A stretch of DNA of 64,000 nucleotides from Limnobaculum allomyrinae (GTDB lineage: Bacteria; Pseudomonadota; Gammaproteobacteria; Enterobacterales; Enterobacteriaceae): the NCBI RefSeq assembly GCF_016649425.1, contig NZ_JADRCR010000002.1, forward strand, positions 630,575 through 694,574, given 5' to 3'. Positions 29,008 to 38,472 of this stretch are shown in pieces. How positions within the stretch are numbered: the stretch's first letter is position 1; every line of letters begins with the position of its first letter. The notes under the pieces are model-generated. The model did no database searches, was not told the DNA's origin, and saw nothing but the letters and a program-made list of their open reading frames with translations. A program made the translations under genes and the position numbers.

Positions 29008-30318
29008 ATGGTGTATCTTCATGTTGTATTGTTAATAGGGATTATTATATTAGCAGCGAGGCTTGGCGGAATCGGCGTTGGGCTTGCCGGTGGGCTGGGT
29101 ATGGCGATAGCGGTATTTTTATTCGGTATAAAACCCGGTGAAATGCCGATTGACGTCATTTTGATTATTCTTTCCGTTATTCTTGCTTTATCGGCGATGC
29201 AAAACGCCGGTGGACTAAGGTTTATGGTTCAGGTAGCAGAAAAATTATTACGTAATCACCCTCGCTATATTAACTTTCTTGCACCATTAACGACTTTCGT
29301 TCTGACGGTATTATCCGGTACTGCGTATACCACGCTGTCTGTCTTGAAAGTGATTCAAGAAGTCGCTAAATCCATTGGCGTACGGCCAAGTCAGCCGTTA
29401 ACTGCGGCGGTAGTTTCCTGTCAGATCGCCATCACGGCATCGCCGATTTCAGCTGCGACAGCAGCAATGTATGTTGTTGTTGAAAAAATGGGTGTTCCTT
29501 ACGGCGATGTGCTTTTGGTTATTGTCCCGACCGGATTTGTCGCTATTTGCGTCGCGGCGCTTGTTGCCAGCCGTCAGGGGGGGGAATTACTTAACGATCC
29601 AATATTTATCGATAGAAAAGAAAAAGGATTAATTGAAGTCGGCATTCAGGATTCAAAGGAACTCCCTGACAGCCATTTGGCGAAACGCGCTGTTTATTTG
29701 TTTCTCGCCTCAGTGGTATTTATCGTTACCATGCTGATTTTTAAGCCAATAATTGGTCATAAAATCGGTTCGCGCGACATTATTATTATTACGATGTTTG
29801 TCACCACATTATTGATTGTGGTGACCTGCAATGTGAGTTTGAGAAGCATTAAAAAAGCTAGCCTGTTTTCCGATGGCACCGAGTCGCTGGTGGTAATCCT
29901 GGGTATCGCTTGGCTGAGCGGTTCAATTATCGGGGTCTATATTCCTGAGATAAAAGAACAGGCCGGTGAAATTCTGAGGCAATATCCTGCGCTATTGGCG
30001 CTGGTGTTTTTTATTACCAGTGCGGCGTTATTCAGCCACGGCGCAGCGGCAGCTTTGCTGATACCAATTGCTGCTTCGTTAGGCATTGAAGCCTCGACTA
30101 TTGTCGGCGCTTTTGTCGCGATGAGCGCGATGTATATCACGAATATTTATCCAACGGCAGCTTATGCGATTGCTGCCGATGACACGGGTTCTTATATGAG
30201 TAAACGTTGGAACGGTTCCTATTTGGTTAACCATCCCTTTATTTTACCGGGGTTGTGTGGGGTAGGTGCTGCGTTACCTGTCGGTTTTTTTCTGGCTAAC
30301 ACATTTATTGGTGGTTAG
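29008..30318 (+). CDS. Anaerobic C4-dicarboxylate transporter, Dcu family
   Basis: Inner-membrane transporter of 436 residues that exchanges or takes up fumarate, malate, aspartate or succinate in anaerobic growth. About ten or more hydrophobic segments are visible, and DcuA/DcuB-type stretches include RLGGIGVGLAGGLG, LSGTAYTTLSVLKVI and SQIAITASPISAATAAM-like helices, with NIYPTAAYAIAADDTGSY near the end. The frame is open from GTG 28999, but ATG 29008 has AAGAGG eight bases before it. It stands alone. DcuA and DcuB cannot be told apart with confidence by eye. Confidence 0.88.
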   Translation: MVYLHVVLLIGIIILAARLGGIGVGLAGGLGMAIAVFLFGIKPGEMPIDVILIILSVILALSAMQNAGGLRFMVQVAEKLLRNHPRYINFLAPLTTFVLTVLSGTAYTTLSVLKVIQEVAKSIGVRPSQPLTAAVVSCQIAITASPISAATAAMYVVVEKMGVPYGDVLLVIVPTGFVAICVAALVASRQGGELLNDPIFIDRKEKGLIEVGIQDSKELPDSHLAKRAVYLFLASVVFIVTMLIFKPIIGHKIGSRDIIIITMFVTTLLIVVTCNVSLRSIKKASLFSDGTESLVVILGIAWLSGSIIGVYIPEIKEQAGEILRQYPALLALVFFITSAALFSHGAAAALLIPIAASLGIEASTIVGAFVAMSAMYITNIYPTAAYAIAADDTGSYMSKRWNGSYLVNHPFILPGLCGVGAALPVGFFLANTFIGG

Positions 30319-30372
30319 AGCCAGAGAAATTGATATTCGGAAAGAATGTGCAAAATAAAGGCGTTTAAAACA

Positions 30373-30402
30373 AATCCCAATTGGGTAAAACCGATTGGGA
30401 TT
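30373..30402. terminator. Possible terminator after the Dcu gene
   Basis: AATCCCAAT and ATTGGGATT pair around a 12 base loop between the convergent Dcu and hydrolase genes. There is no clear T-run. Confidence 0.4.
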
Positions 30403-30471
30403 CGTTCTATCAACAATTAAAGGCGAAGGTAATACCACAAACGCTATGAACAGGTTCATGGTGTTATGAAG

Positions 30472-31578
30472 TTACAAATTCTTTTGGAAAAAATCAGTGA
30501 GTTTATCGAATGGGATGACATCTATCCGGTCATAAAGGTCAACATGGTTTGCACCTTCAATAATCATTAACTCCTTCGGTTCCGCTGCCTTTTCATAGGC
30601 TGTTTCACTGAAATAGCGTGAATGAGCTTTTTCACCATGAATGAACAGAATAGGTCGCGGAGAAATTTCATTAATGTAAGAGAGCAAAGGCATATTCATA
30701 AACGAAAGTGGATTGGTGATTGTCCACGAGCCGTTGGAATTGATCGCTCTTGGATGGAAACCACGTTTTGGCGACTTATAGTATTCAGCATAATCAACCA
30801 TAAATTGCGGTTCATCACCTTTCAACTCATTGTAGATTGGGCCAAGTTCAGGTGTGCCATTTTCGGCATCTTTCCAGCGCTGTTGGCTTAATTGTTCCAG
30901 TGTTTGCGTGCGCTGCTGTTGTGTCATACTGTCGTTATAACCTTTAGACATCACTCGCGTCATGTCATACATGGTGCTGGCAACAACGGCTTTAATGCGT
31001 TTATCTACCGCGGCTGCATTCAATGCCATCCCACCCCAACCACAGATGCCAATAATACCAATGCGTTCACGATCGACTGTTGGAAGCAAACCAAGGAAAT
31101 CTACGGCAGCACTAAAATCTTCAGTATTGATGTCCGGAGAAGCAACATGGCGCGGTTCACCGCTACTTTCGCCGGTATAAGATGGATCAAACGCCAGAGT
31201 GATAAACCCACGCTCCGCCATTGTTTGTGCATATAAACCTGACGATTGTTCTTTTATCGCACCAAAAGGGCCACTAATAGCGATGGCGGCTAATTTACCA
31301 CTGATGTTTTTGGGTTGATATAAATCAGCGGCTAAAGTAATGCCATAACGGTTTTTGAAAGTGACTTTTTGGTGATCAACGTGATCACTTTTGACAAAAG
31401 TTTTGTCCCACTCATTACCCGGTTGTAAAGGTGATTGGGCGAAGGCTGGCGCGATGATTGTTGATGCAACGCCTGCTGCGAAGATACCCATGCTGGTCAT
31501 TTTTAATAGATTACGACGCCCTGTATCAAGCGCACTTTCGGTTGGTCTGGCCATATGTAGTGATAAATGTTTGTTCAT
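30472..31578 (-). CDS. Tat-exported alpha/beta hydrolase (dienelactone-hydrolase-like)
   Basis: Predicted periplasmic hydrolase of 368 residues. The N-terminus has a twin-arginine signal (TGRRNLLKM, Arg21-Arg22; cleavage near AFA at 47). The hydrolase domain shows a nucleophile elbow GICGWGG with Cys179 in place of Ser, as in dienelactone hydrolases, an acidic region in RPILFIHGEKAHS and the final His in EGANHVDLYD. ATG 31578 has AAGGA upstream and is preferred to 31620. It is the last gene of a three-gene leftward operon with a cyclophilin-like protein and an MFS carrier. The substrate is unknown. Confidence 0.8.
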   Translation of the reverse strand: MNKHLSLHMARPTESALDTGRRNLLKMTSMGIFAAGVASTIIAPAFAQSPLQPGNEWDKTFVKSDHVDHQKVTFKNRYGITLAADLYQPKNISGKLAAIAISGPFGAIKEQSSGLYAQTMAERGFITLAFDPSYTGESSGEPRHVASPDINTEDFSAAVDFLGLLPTVDRERIGIIGICGWGGMALNAAAVDKRIKAVVASTMYDMTRVMSKGYNDSMTQQQRTQTLEQLSQQRWKDAENGTPELGPIYNELKGDEPQFMVDYAEYYKSPKRGFHPRAINSNGSWTITNPLSFMNMPLLSYINEISPRPILFIHGEKAHSRYFSETAYEKAAEPKELMIIEGANHVDLYDRIDVIPFDKLTDFFQKNL

Positions 31579-31597
31579 GGTTTTAGATTCCTTTTGC

Positions 31598-32062
31598 TTA
31601 ATTTTTGTCAACAAGTTCAATGGTTGCTTGTCTGGAACCTCGATAGTGAAAGTGTTCCAAACCGTGAGTAATTTCCCCCAGCTTGATCAGCCCATGCGAA
31701 TAGCTAAAGTTTTGGTAAAAAATGGCGATATTGCCCCAGGGCGCGTAGTAGGTAATATCACCGATATTGGGGGTAATACCTGCAGGTGTACCCTGAGTCG
31801 TCAGTTTATTAGGGAGATAAGTGATTTTTTCAGTAGCAGAGTAATCATCAAGTTTTACCGTTAATGGCAACTGTGCGATAAAATCTCGAGTCGTTGGGGT
31901 GTTGTCCAATGTGCCGATGGCCACGACATCATCCAGTGTAATTTGGATAGTGTACCGGGGAGCTTCACTCTTTCTGGCGTGTACGGTGGTGATGCTAAAA
32001 ACCGCCGTCAAAATAAAGGCAAATAACAGTACAACCGTTTTTTTGCGATCTGTTTTATACAT
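31598..32062 (-). CDS. Exported cyclophilin-like domain protein
   Basis: A 154-residue protein with a signal peptide (KKTVVLLFAFILTAVFSITTVHA) and the small cyclophilin-like fold recognised by LDDVVAIGTLDNTPTTRDFIAQLPLTVKLDDY, the PPNIGDITYYAPWGNIAIFY-like region (here TPNIGDI) and a terminal IKLGEI segment. Members are often encoded beside hydrolases, reductases and LysR regulators. It lies 19 bases before the hydrolase gene and 11 bases after the MFS gene. Catalytic function is not established for this family. Confidence 0.75.
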   Translation of the reverse strand: MYKTDRKKTVVLLFAFILTAVFSITTVHARKSEAPRYTIQITLDDVVAIGTLDNTPTTRDFIAQLPLTVKLDDYSATEKITYLPNKLTTQGTPAGITPNIGDITYYAPWGNIAIFYQNFSYSHGLIKLGEITHGLEHFHYRGSRQATIELVDKN

Positions 32063-32073
32063 TAGTATTCCTT

Positions 32074-33279
32074 TTAGTGAGGCCGTTTCTCTGTTCGAGC
32101 CGTCATCGCTATTAACCCTGCGGCGACCAATAAGAGTAAGGCGCTAACCATAAAGGTGCTTGGGTAGCCATGGTGATCAAATAACAAACCGCCAACAGTG
32201 GAGCCAAACGCGATAGCGAGTTGAATCATTGCTACCATCAGGCCGCCACCCGCTTCTGCATCTGTTGGGAATGTGCGCGGCACCCAACTCCACCAACCAA
32301 CCGGTGCTGCGGTTGCTATCAGTCCCCAAAGGCCAAGCAGCATTACCACCGCAACGGTCCAGTTGCCGAAGACGATCAAGAGAAATGCAATGACTGCCAT
32401 GAGCAGCGGGATGATGATTAGGATTAGATATAATCCATATCTCAGCACGCGACTCATTAGTACCGTACCAATAAAACCAGCTACGCCGATCAGCAGTAAT
32501 ACCAGTGTCACGGTGGAAACATCGACTTGGGTAACGTTTTCCAGAAACGGGCGCACATAGGTAAATAAGGTAAATTGCCCCATAAAAAACAGACCGACGC
32601 CTGACATACCCAGCGTAACAATAGGTCGTTTAAACAGGGTGAAAATATTCCCGTTTTTTTTGTTGGAACCAGATTCAACAGGTAATGAAGGCAGGCTGAA
32701 CCACTGCCAGATAAAAGTGATAGCAGCGATGGGCATTAAGCAGAAAAACGCACCACGCCAGCCGATAACGGTTCCTAAATAGGCACCGAGCGGTGCAGCA
32801 ATCACAGTCGCTAAGGCATTGCCGCCGTTAAAAATAGCTAAAGCGTGGGAGACTTTGTTGGCGGGTACAAGACGCATTGCCGTAGCAGCAGACATTGACC
32901 AAAAACCACCAATCACTATTCCGATTAAGGCGCGACCGATCAGGTAGATAGCATAATTCTGTGCCAGGGCAATGATGATGCCGGATAGACCCATCATTGC
33001 CGTTAGCCCAAGGAGTAACGTTTTGCGGTTCATGTTACCTGCCAGTGTGGAGATAAACAGACTGGTAACTACTGCAAAAGCGCCTGAAATAGCAATGCCT
33101 TGCCCTGCCATACCTTCTGTGACTTGAAGATCGTTAGCCAGAGGGGTAAGCAGGCTGACAGGCATAAATTCCGAAGCGATCAGGACAAATACACATAATG
33201 TCATGGCGAATATGCCACTCCAGTAAGCGGGTTGTTGACTCTGCATCTGGTGCAAAAGGGGATGATTTATTGTTGCCAT
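32074..33279 (-). CDS. MFS transporter (drug/sugar efflux-like)
   Basis: Inner-membrane carrier of about 401 residues with 12 expected membrane helices. The early FVLIASEFMPVSLLTPLANDL motif and the GRALIGIVIGGFWSMSAATAMRLVP stretch place it with the AraJ/NepI/YdhP-like branch of DHA1 exporters. The frame is open from 33327; ATG 33279 (MATINHPL) is chosen as the more typical N-terminus, although the ribosome site is weak. It heads the MFS/cyclophilin-like/hydrolase operon and diverges from a LysR gene that is the probable regulator. Confidence 0.82.
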   Translation of the reverse strand: MATINHPLLHQMQSQQPAYWSGIFAMTLCVFVLIASEFMPVSLLTPLANDLQVTEGMAGQGIAISGAFAVVTSLFISTLAGNMNRKTLLLGLTAMMGLSGIIIALAQNYAIYLIGRALIGIVIGGFWSMSAATAMRLVPANKVSHALAIFNGGNALATVIAAPLGAYLGTVIGWRGAFFCLMPIAAITFIWQWFSLPSLPVESGSNKKNGNIFTLFKRPIVTLGMSGVGLFFMGQFTLFTYVRPFLENVTQVDVSTVTLVLLLIGVAGFIGTVLMSRVLRYGLYLILIIIPLLMAVIAFLLIVFGNWTVAVVMLLGLWGLIATAAPVGWWSWVPRTFPTDAEAGGGLMVAMIQLAIAFGSTVGGLLFDHHGYPSTFMVSALLLLVAAGLIAMTARTEKRPH

Positions 33280-33381
33280 CAAAGTAAACCGTGGAAATAA
33301 TGGATGGTATGTATCTTGACAGAGCAATGATATTTTGATTAGTAGGTGTAATCTTTATGTAGTTGTGAGAAAAATTCATCA

Positions 33382-34275
33382 ATGGCAAACAGTAAAATGA
33401 ATGACTTGCACACTTTTCTGACGGTTGCTCAAGAACAAAGCTTTACCAGAGCAGCGGCAAGATTAGGTGTTACACCTTCTGCGTTAAGCCATAGTATTCG
33501 AACGTTGGAAGAGCGTTTAGGTGTCCGTTTGCTGACACGCACAACGCGTAACGTTTCTCCGACAGAAGCCGGAGAGCGATTAATGCATGCGATAGGCCCT
33601 TTGTTTGAACAGATAACAACCGAGGTTGAAGCACTGGGAGAGCTGAGAGACAAGCCAAGAGGCACAATTCGGATTAGCTGTACTGACGATCAAATCGAGC
33701 TGCATTTACGACCTGTATTACGCGATTTCTTGCAAAACTATCCTGATATCACGTTGGAAATGTATGTCGATTATGGTTTTACTAATGTGGTTGAACAGCG
33801 TTTGGATGCCGGGATTCGTATTGGTGATGAGATTAGTAAAGATATGATTGCCGTGCGAATTGGGCCAGACTGGCGTTTGATTACGGTGGGTTCACCAGAC
33901 TATTTTAAGCAACACACCAAGCCTAATACCCCTTATGATTTAGTTGAACATCAGTGTATCAATATTTGCCACCGGCCAGCGGGTGCTATTTATGCCTGGG
34001 AATTTGAACAGCAGGGACGTATTTTTAATATCAAACTGAACGGGCAATTGGTGTTTAACAGTACTATGCACACCTTGAATGCTGCCGTAGATGGTATCGG
34101 GCTGGCTTATGTACCGGAACAACTTGCAGCACCTTATCTGGCTGACGGTAGGTTACAGGCGGTATTAACTGATTACAGTCCTTGTTTTAAGGGGTTTCAT
34201 TTGTATTATCCCAATCGCCGTCAGGCCTCACCAGCCTTTATGGCATTTGTTGACGCTGTGCGATATCGGGAATAG
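33382..34275 (+). CDS. LysR-family transcriptional regulator
   Basis: 297 residues with an N-terminal winged helix (FLTVAQEQSFTRAAARLGVTPSALSHSIRTLEERLGVRLLTRTTRNV) and a C-terminal effector-binding domain. It diverges from the MFS operon across a ~100 base gap, the classic LysR layout, so it probably controls that operon and itself. The subgroup resembles the PbsX/DsdC-unlike single-domain regulators next to SDR and MFS genes; the effector is unknown. Confidence 0.88.
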   Translation: MANSKMNDLHTFLTVAQEQSFTRAAARLGVTPSALSHSIRTLEERLGVRLLTRTTRNVSPTEAGERLMHAIGPLFEQITTEVEALGELRDKPRGTIRISCTDDQIELHLRPVLRDFLQNYPDITLEMYVDYGFTNVVEQRLDAGIRIGDEISKDMIAVRIGPDWRLITVGSPDYFKQHTKPNTPYDLVEHQCINICHRPAGAIYAWEFEQQGRIFNIKLNGQLVFNSTMHTLNAAVDGIGLAYVPEQLAAPYLADGRLQAVLTDYSPCFKGFHLYYPNRRQASPAFMAFVDAVRYRE

Positions 34276-34369
34276 TGAGTTAGATTTGTTTAATGGTAAG
34301 GTTGAGATGTCTGTCATCGGCTTGATACGAGATGTTTCACCAATTGCCATTCCTTGCTTTATTTTTAGA

Positions 34370-35206
34370 TCAAGATGTAACCCCGCACGACACACTCAAC
34401 CCCTTTAACAACCGTTCAATCGCCGGGTTTTCCAGCGCTTGCACGGCATAGCAAATACCTATCCGACGTATTAACGGATGTCCGGGTAGGGGGCGGGAAG
34501 CCAAATCACAACGTGTCTCTACCAGCGGTTTTGGGGCAATGGTTAAGCCAAAGCCTGCTTCTACCAGATTCAACGCCAGTATAAAGTTTCCTGCATTGGC
34601 GGCGGGTGTACTGGCGGAAGCACCGTAAAACGGTAGAAAACGTTGATGGGAATCGTGAGTTGGAAACATCACCCATGACTGGTCGTGTAGCTGTTCAATG
34701 GTCAGTACGGATTCCTGATTAAGGGGATGCGTTACCGGAAAGGCCAGCTCATAGTTTTCGTCAAATAGCGGAATAAACAGTTCGTCTTCACAACGTAAAC
34801 TTTCACAGCCAAGCCGGATATCCCCGGTACAGCCCGGATCAAGGGTAAGCAGTATATCGGGCAGGGTTGTACGCGCTTTTTCCAACAACGTGATCAGATG
34901 GGATGAGGCAATATCATGTTCGATACCGATGGTCAGTGGTGTTTTATCCTGACGTCTACGAAAACGTGATGCCAGCGCAGCCATATCATTAATCATACGC
35001 CGGGCATGTGGGTAGAGCACTCGTGCATCTTCGGTTACGTCCACACCGCGAGTTTTGCGGATAAATAAAGGTATCCCCAGATCGTCTTCCAGCGCCTTAA
35101 TCGTGGCGGACAGCGCGGGCTGTGTCAGGCTTAATTTCTGAGCGGCGCGAGTGATGTTACGTTCTTCGAACACGCAGATAAAGGCTTTGAGCTGTCGCTT
35201 ATCCAT
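34370..35206 (-). CDS. LysR-family transcriptional regulator
   Basis: 278 residues with the LysR winged helix (FICVFEERNITRAAQKLSLTQPALSATIKALEDDLGIPLF) and a short effector domain. It diverges from the broken SDR gene at 35315, whose regulator it probably was. Convergent with the LysR gene at 33382. Confidence 0.88.
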   Translation of the reverse strand: MDKRQLKAFICVFEERNITRAAQKLSLTQPALSATIKALEDDLGIPLFIRKTRGVDVTEDARVLYPHARRMINDMAALASRFRRRQDKTPLTIGIEHDIASSHLITLLEKARTTLPDILLTLDPGCTGDIRLGCESLRCEDELFIPLFDENYELAFPVTHPLNQESVLTIEQLHDQSWVMFPTHDSHQRFLPFYGASASTPAANAGNFILALNLVEAGFGLTIAPKPLVETRCDLASRPLPGHPLIRRIGICYAVQALENPAIERLLKGLSVSCGVTS

Positions 35207-35314
35207 AGAAATTTCTTATGACGGTGAAAGTAATAAACCATTTTTAACTAAATTCATCCGGATTTAAAGTAGCGGCATGACATTAGTCATCATTTTTATT
35301 TATGGAGAAGTTCA

Positions 35315-36075
35315 ATGAGTATTGCATCTAAGCCTTTAATTGTTATTACTGGCGCCAGCTCTTAATTGTTATTACTGGCGCCAGCTCTGGTATAGGTTTG
35401 GCAACGGCCAAATTGTTATCTGCCAAAGGCCATGCGCTGTTACTACTGGCTCGTCGTATTGAACGCATGACAGAATTGAATTTGCCAAACACATTGTGTC
35501 GCGCTGTGGATGTAACCGATCGCAATGCATTTACCGCTGCGGTAAAAGAGGCAGAACAGAAATTTGGGCCAGTGGATGCGCTGGTGAATAATGCCGGAGT
35601 GATGTTGCTGGGTAACATTGAACAACAGAACCCAAATGAATGGGATCAGATGCTGGATGTGAACGTGAAAGGTCTGTTGAACGGTGTTCATGCGGTAACA
35701 GAAGGGATGATGGCGCGTAAAGCCGGAACCATTATTAATATCAGCTCGGTGGCTGGTCGTAAAACTTTCCCTAACCATGTGGTTTATGTCGGAACTAAGT
35801 TTGCGGTGCACGGCATGTCTGAGAACCTGCGTGAAGAACTCTCTCCGCATAACGTACGCGTGGTGGTGATTGCTCCTGGCGCAGTGGAAACTGAGTTGTT
35901 GAGTCATACCACCAGTGATGCTATCAAAACCGGTTATCAGGCCTGGAAACAAGATATGGGCGGTAAAGTACTGAGCCCGGAAGATGTGGCTAACGCGATT
36001 GATTTTGCTTATTCTCAGCCGCAATACGTCTGTATTCGTGAAATCGTACTGGCAGCGACCCGTCAGGGAGCTTAA
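35315..36075 (+). pseudogene. Short-chain dehydrogenase/reductase broken by a 26 bp tandem duplication
   Basis: NAD(P)-dependent oxidoreductase of the classical SDR type. ATG 35315 has a strong GGAGAA site and starts MSIASKPLIVITGASS, the nucleotide-binding loop, but a 26 bp tandem duplication then gives a stop at once. Removing one unit restores GASSGIGLATAKLLS and the full ~245-residue enzyme, with NNAGVM and catalytic YVGTK (Tyr-x-x-x-Lys) downstream. An internal ATG at 35398 could give 225 residues without the cofactor loop, probably inactive. 26 is not a multiple of three, so loss of one unit would repair the gene. Confidence 0.85.
35336..35387 (+). repeat. Perfect 2 x 26 bp tandem duplication
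   Basis: Units 35336-35361 and 35362-35387 are identical, beginning TTAATTGTTATTACTGGCGC. They lie in the first codons of the SDR gene and shift its frame. Confidence 0.95.
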
Positions 36076-36087
36076 TAGCCGTTGGTT

Positions 36088-36113
36088 AAAGCAGGGGGAA
36101 TTCCCCCTGCTTT
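36088..36113. terminator. Bidirectional terminator after the SDR gene
   Basis: A perfect 26-base palindrome: the 20-base core GCAGGGGGAATTCCCCCTGC with AAA before and TTT after, between convergent genes. Confidence 0.75.
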
Positions 36114-36124
36114 ATTGCAATAGT

Positions 36125-36700
36125 TTACCCGTTCAGCCAGGCTTGCCCTTCTGCTTTCATTACTTGTTCCAGTTCACTTCCTCGTGTGGCGAATACGCGG
36201 TTGACCGGAAAGCCGCTTTTTTCTAAAAGATAAGCCAGTGCGGCATACTCACGTGGGTATTTGGCCGCCAAAGATTGATCGATTTCTACCAGTCCCAATG
36301 GAAACGTAAATGTTCCCATGTCATAGACGCTCTGGCGCTTGAGTAGCTTCCAGACACCATGACGTTTTTCCGCCAAATCGTAAAAGCGATTATGTACATT
36401 ACAGCCAAGATTGAGTTTGACGTTTTCCCCAATAATCACCGCATTGGTTTCAACAATGGCTTTATTGCCGTTAAAGGTGATGTCAGGTGTACCAATCAGG
36501 TGTTTCGTTCGAAGATCTGACTTTCCCATACGCATAGAGCCGTTAACGAATTCGCTGAATAAGCCTTCGAACCAGGTGATCTCAATGATGCCATCAGGGT
36601 GGAATAAATGACGCAATGGTTCCCACTGTCCGAGATCCCGGTGTATCCAACCGTTAATTAAATCAGCGATTTGTGTACGGTCTTCAAGATTATTTTCCAT
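36125..36700 (-). CDS. SnoaL-like (NTF2-fold) protein
   Basis: 191-residue cytoplasmic protein. The N-terminal ~130 residues follow the SnoaL/NTF2-like pattern (DRTQIADLINGWIHRDLGQWEPLRHLFHPDGIIEITWFEG), a cone-shaped fold used by small isomerases, dehydratases and binding proteins. The C-terminal 60 residues are helical and not recognised. It diverges from the LysR gene at 36816, which is its likely regulator. Reaction unknown. Confidence 0.75.
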   Translation of the reverse strand: MENNLEDRTQIADLINGWIHRDLGQWEPLRHLFHPDGIIEITWFEGLFSEFVNGSMRMGKSDLRTKHLIGTPDITFNGNKAIVETNAVIIGENVKLNLGCNVHNRFYDLAEKRHGVWKLLKRQSVYDMGTFTFPLGLVEIDQSLAAKYPREYAALAYLLEKSGFPVNRVFATRGSELEQVMKAEGQAWLNG

Positions 36701-36815
36701 GGTGGTTCTCGCTTTAAATATTGGATTATTGGTATCTACTTTAGTAATAAATTAAAATAAGACAAATATATAGATATGACTGATTCATCATATTTTTTGA
36801 TTAAAGGTGATAAAC

Positions 36816-37700
36816 ATGGATTTGCGCCACTTACGCTATTTTTTAGCGGTTGCTGAAGAGGGCCATTTTGGTCGCGCTGCCGAGCGCCTGAACATCGTTC
36901 AGCCCGCATTGAGCATGCAAATACGGGCACTGGAAGAAGAGCTTGGTGGCCCGTTGTTTGCACGAACAAGCCGGCGCGTAGAGTTAACCGAAGCGGGAAA
37001 GTTGCTGCAAGTGGAAGCGCAACGCACTTTGGCGCAGGCGGATCACGCCAGATCAATGGTACAGCGTTCACTAAGAGGTGAAATCGGTTGCGTGCGGGTA
37101 GCTTTCGCCGGAAATGCTGTTTTCAGCGGTAAGTTGATGGAGGATTTACGCGCTTTCCGTCATACCTATCCGGATGCGGAATTGATTATCCGGGAAATGC
37201 CGCCACAGGCTCAGGTGGAAGCGATTATGAGTGGACAAATAGATATCGGTTACGCACCGGAGCATAACACCATGCATGCTCCAACATTGGTTTGTGAACA
37301 GATAGGACGATGGGACAGGGTAGTGGCGATGTCTGTAGATCATTCATTAGTGAATGAAAGTAACCTGACTGTGGCTATTTTGGCAGAAGAACCGTTAATT
37401 CTTTACGATACGCATGACGCCGATGAACAACTCTACAGGACATTAAGCCGGCTATCAGGTCGGGAGCCGAATGTGGCGCATCGTTCTACTTCTACTCTCA
37501 GCGTTCTGGCGCTGGCTGCGGCTGGACTGGGTGTGGCGCTTGTGCCGGAGCCGTTGGCACAGGTGGCAATTCCGGGGCTAATCTACAAAGCACTAAATGA
37601 ACCAGAACTTTCTGCCAGTTTGATGTTGCTCAGTCGTGCAGATGAAACTAATGGGGCGGTTCGGGCCTTTCTGGCTTTGATAGGTTCCGACAATTTATGA
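36816..37700 (+). CDS. LysR-family transcriptional regulator
   Basis: 294 residues; winged helix MDLRHLRYFLAVAEEGHFGRAAERLNIVQPALSMQIRALEEELGG with the effector domain after. The wording of the helix is that of the CatR/BenM/CbbR-like group. The frame is open from GTG 36807, but ATG 36816 has AAAGGTGA in place. Divergent from the SnoaL-like gene and convergent with the end of the Tad operon. Confidence 0.9.
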   Translation: MDLRHLRYFLAVAEEGHFGRAAERLNIVQPALSMQIRALEEELGGPLFARTSRRVELTEAGKLLQVEAQRTLAQADHARSMVQRSLRGEIGCVRVAFAGNAVFSGKLMEDLRAFRHTYPDAELIIREMPPQAQVEAIMSGQIDIGYAPEHNTMHAPTLVCEQIGRWDRVVAMSVDHSLVNESNLTVAILAEEPLILYDTHDADEQLYRTLSRLSGREPNVAHRSTSTLSVLALAAAGLGVALVPEPLAQVAIPGLIYKALNEPELSASLMLLSRADETNGAVRAFLALIGSDNL

Positions 37701-37723
37701 AGATATCAACCAATATGCTTTAA

Positions 37724-38380
37724 CTAATCTCCTCTTAATTCATTGATCCGTTTCGTTGATTTATTGGATTTATAATCGGAGACGCGCGCATTTTTATCTT
37801 CAATTCTTTCACCGGAAGATTTTTGTGTTTCCATCCTGTCATTTTGTCTTGTGGTCGATTTTGTTGATATCACCGGGATCGCCTGTGCATTATCCATCAA
37901 ATCAGATGACAGGCGTGATTCAGCGGTGACGATTTTATCGACATAGCTGATATTTTTTGCGCCTTCACCTTTAAAGCCACGGGTAAAATTCCCGCTGTAG
38001 TAGCAAGAGTAAGAGGCTAATAGTGCATCTCTTTTGGTGGGAAATTGCGACAGAGCACGTTGATAACACTCATTGAATATTTTTGATGCCACGCGCAAGT
38101 TTTCACAGGGCTCAAATGCCTGTTCGAAGGTTAGGCTGTATTTGGGCAGGTTATGAAGGTTAACCTGCCCAATGCCCATTGAAAAATTCCATCCACCTTG
38201 ATGCAGCATTTGTGCGGTTGCCAGCGCTTCCTCTTTATTTTTGGGCTGCCTGACAAGATAGCCGTCAACAATACCAATAGCGTAAGGATTGTGGTTAGAT
38301 TCAACTTTAGTAATGGCAACGAGCGTTTGCGGGGAGATATCCGGTGCACATTGTGCGGCTAAAAGAAAAATATCAAGCAT
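37724..38380 (-). CDS. Lytic transglycosylase, VirB1/SLT type, last gene of the Tad operon
   Basis: Cleaves peptidoglycan glycan strands, making room for envelope-spanning machines. The SLT domain fills about residues 10-150: ITKVESNHNPYAIG carries the catalytic Glu, followed by GGWNFSMGIGQVNLHN and YQRALSQFPTK ... LASYSCYYSGN. The C-terminal 70 residues are charged and disordered. No signal peptide is clear from ATG 38380 (GTG 38386 is also open). VirB1-like enzymes accompany type IV secretion and pili. Here it sits 92 bases after the RCC1-repeat gene, consistent with assembly of the Tad pilus through the wall. Confidence 0.78.
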   Translation of the reverse strand: MLDIFLLAAQCAPDISPQTLVAITKVESNHNPYAIGIVDGYLVRQPKNKEEALATAQMLHQGGWNFSMGIGQVNLHNLPKYSLTFEQAFEPCENLRVASKIFNECYQRALSQFPTKRDALLASYSCYYSGNFTRGFKGEGAKNISYVDKIVTAESRLSSDLMDNAQAIPVISTKSTTRQNDRMETQKSSGERIEDKNARVSDYKSNKSTKRINELRGD

Positions 38381-38472
38381 TTGCACGATCCATGGACAGG
38401 TTATGGTAAACCGTCAGTTGGCAGTAAAGTCATAAAACGTTGAGCAGTCATATTGAGGATGGGTTAATGGCT

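Noticed and set aside
35443-36024. 193-codon reverse frame opposite the SDR gene
   Set aside because: The plus strand shows clear SDR motifs; the reverse frame is His/Phe-rich shadow sequence.
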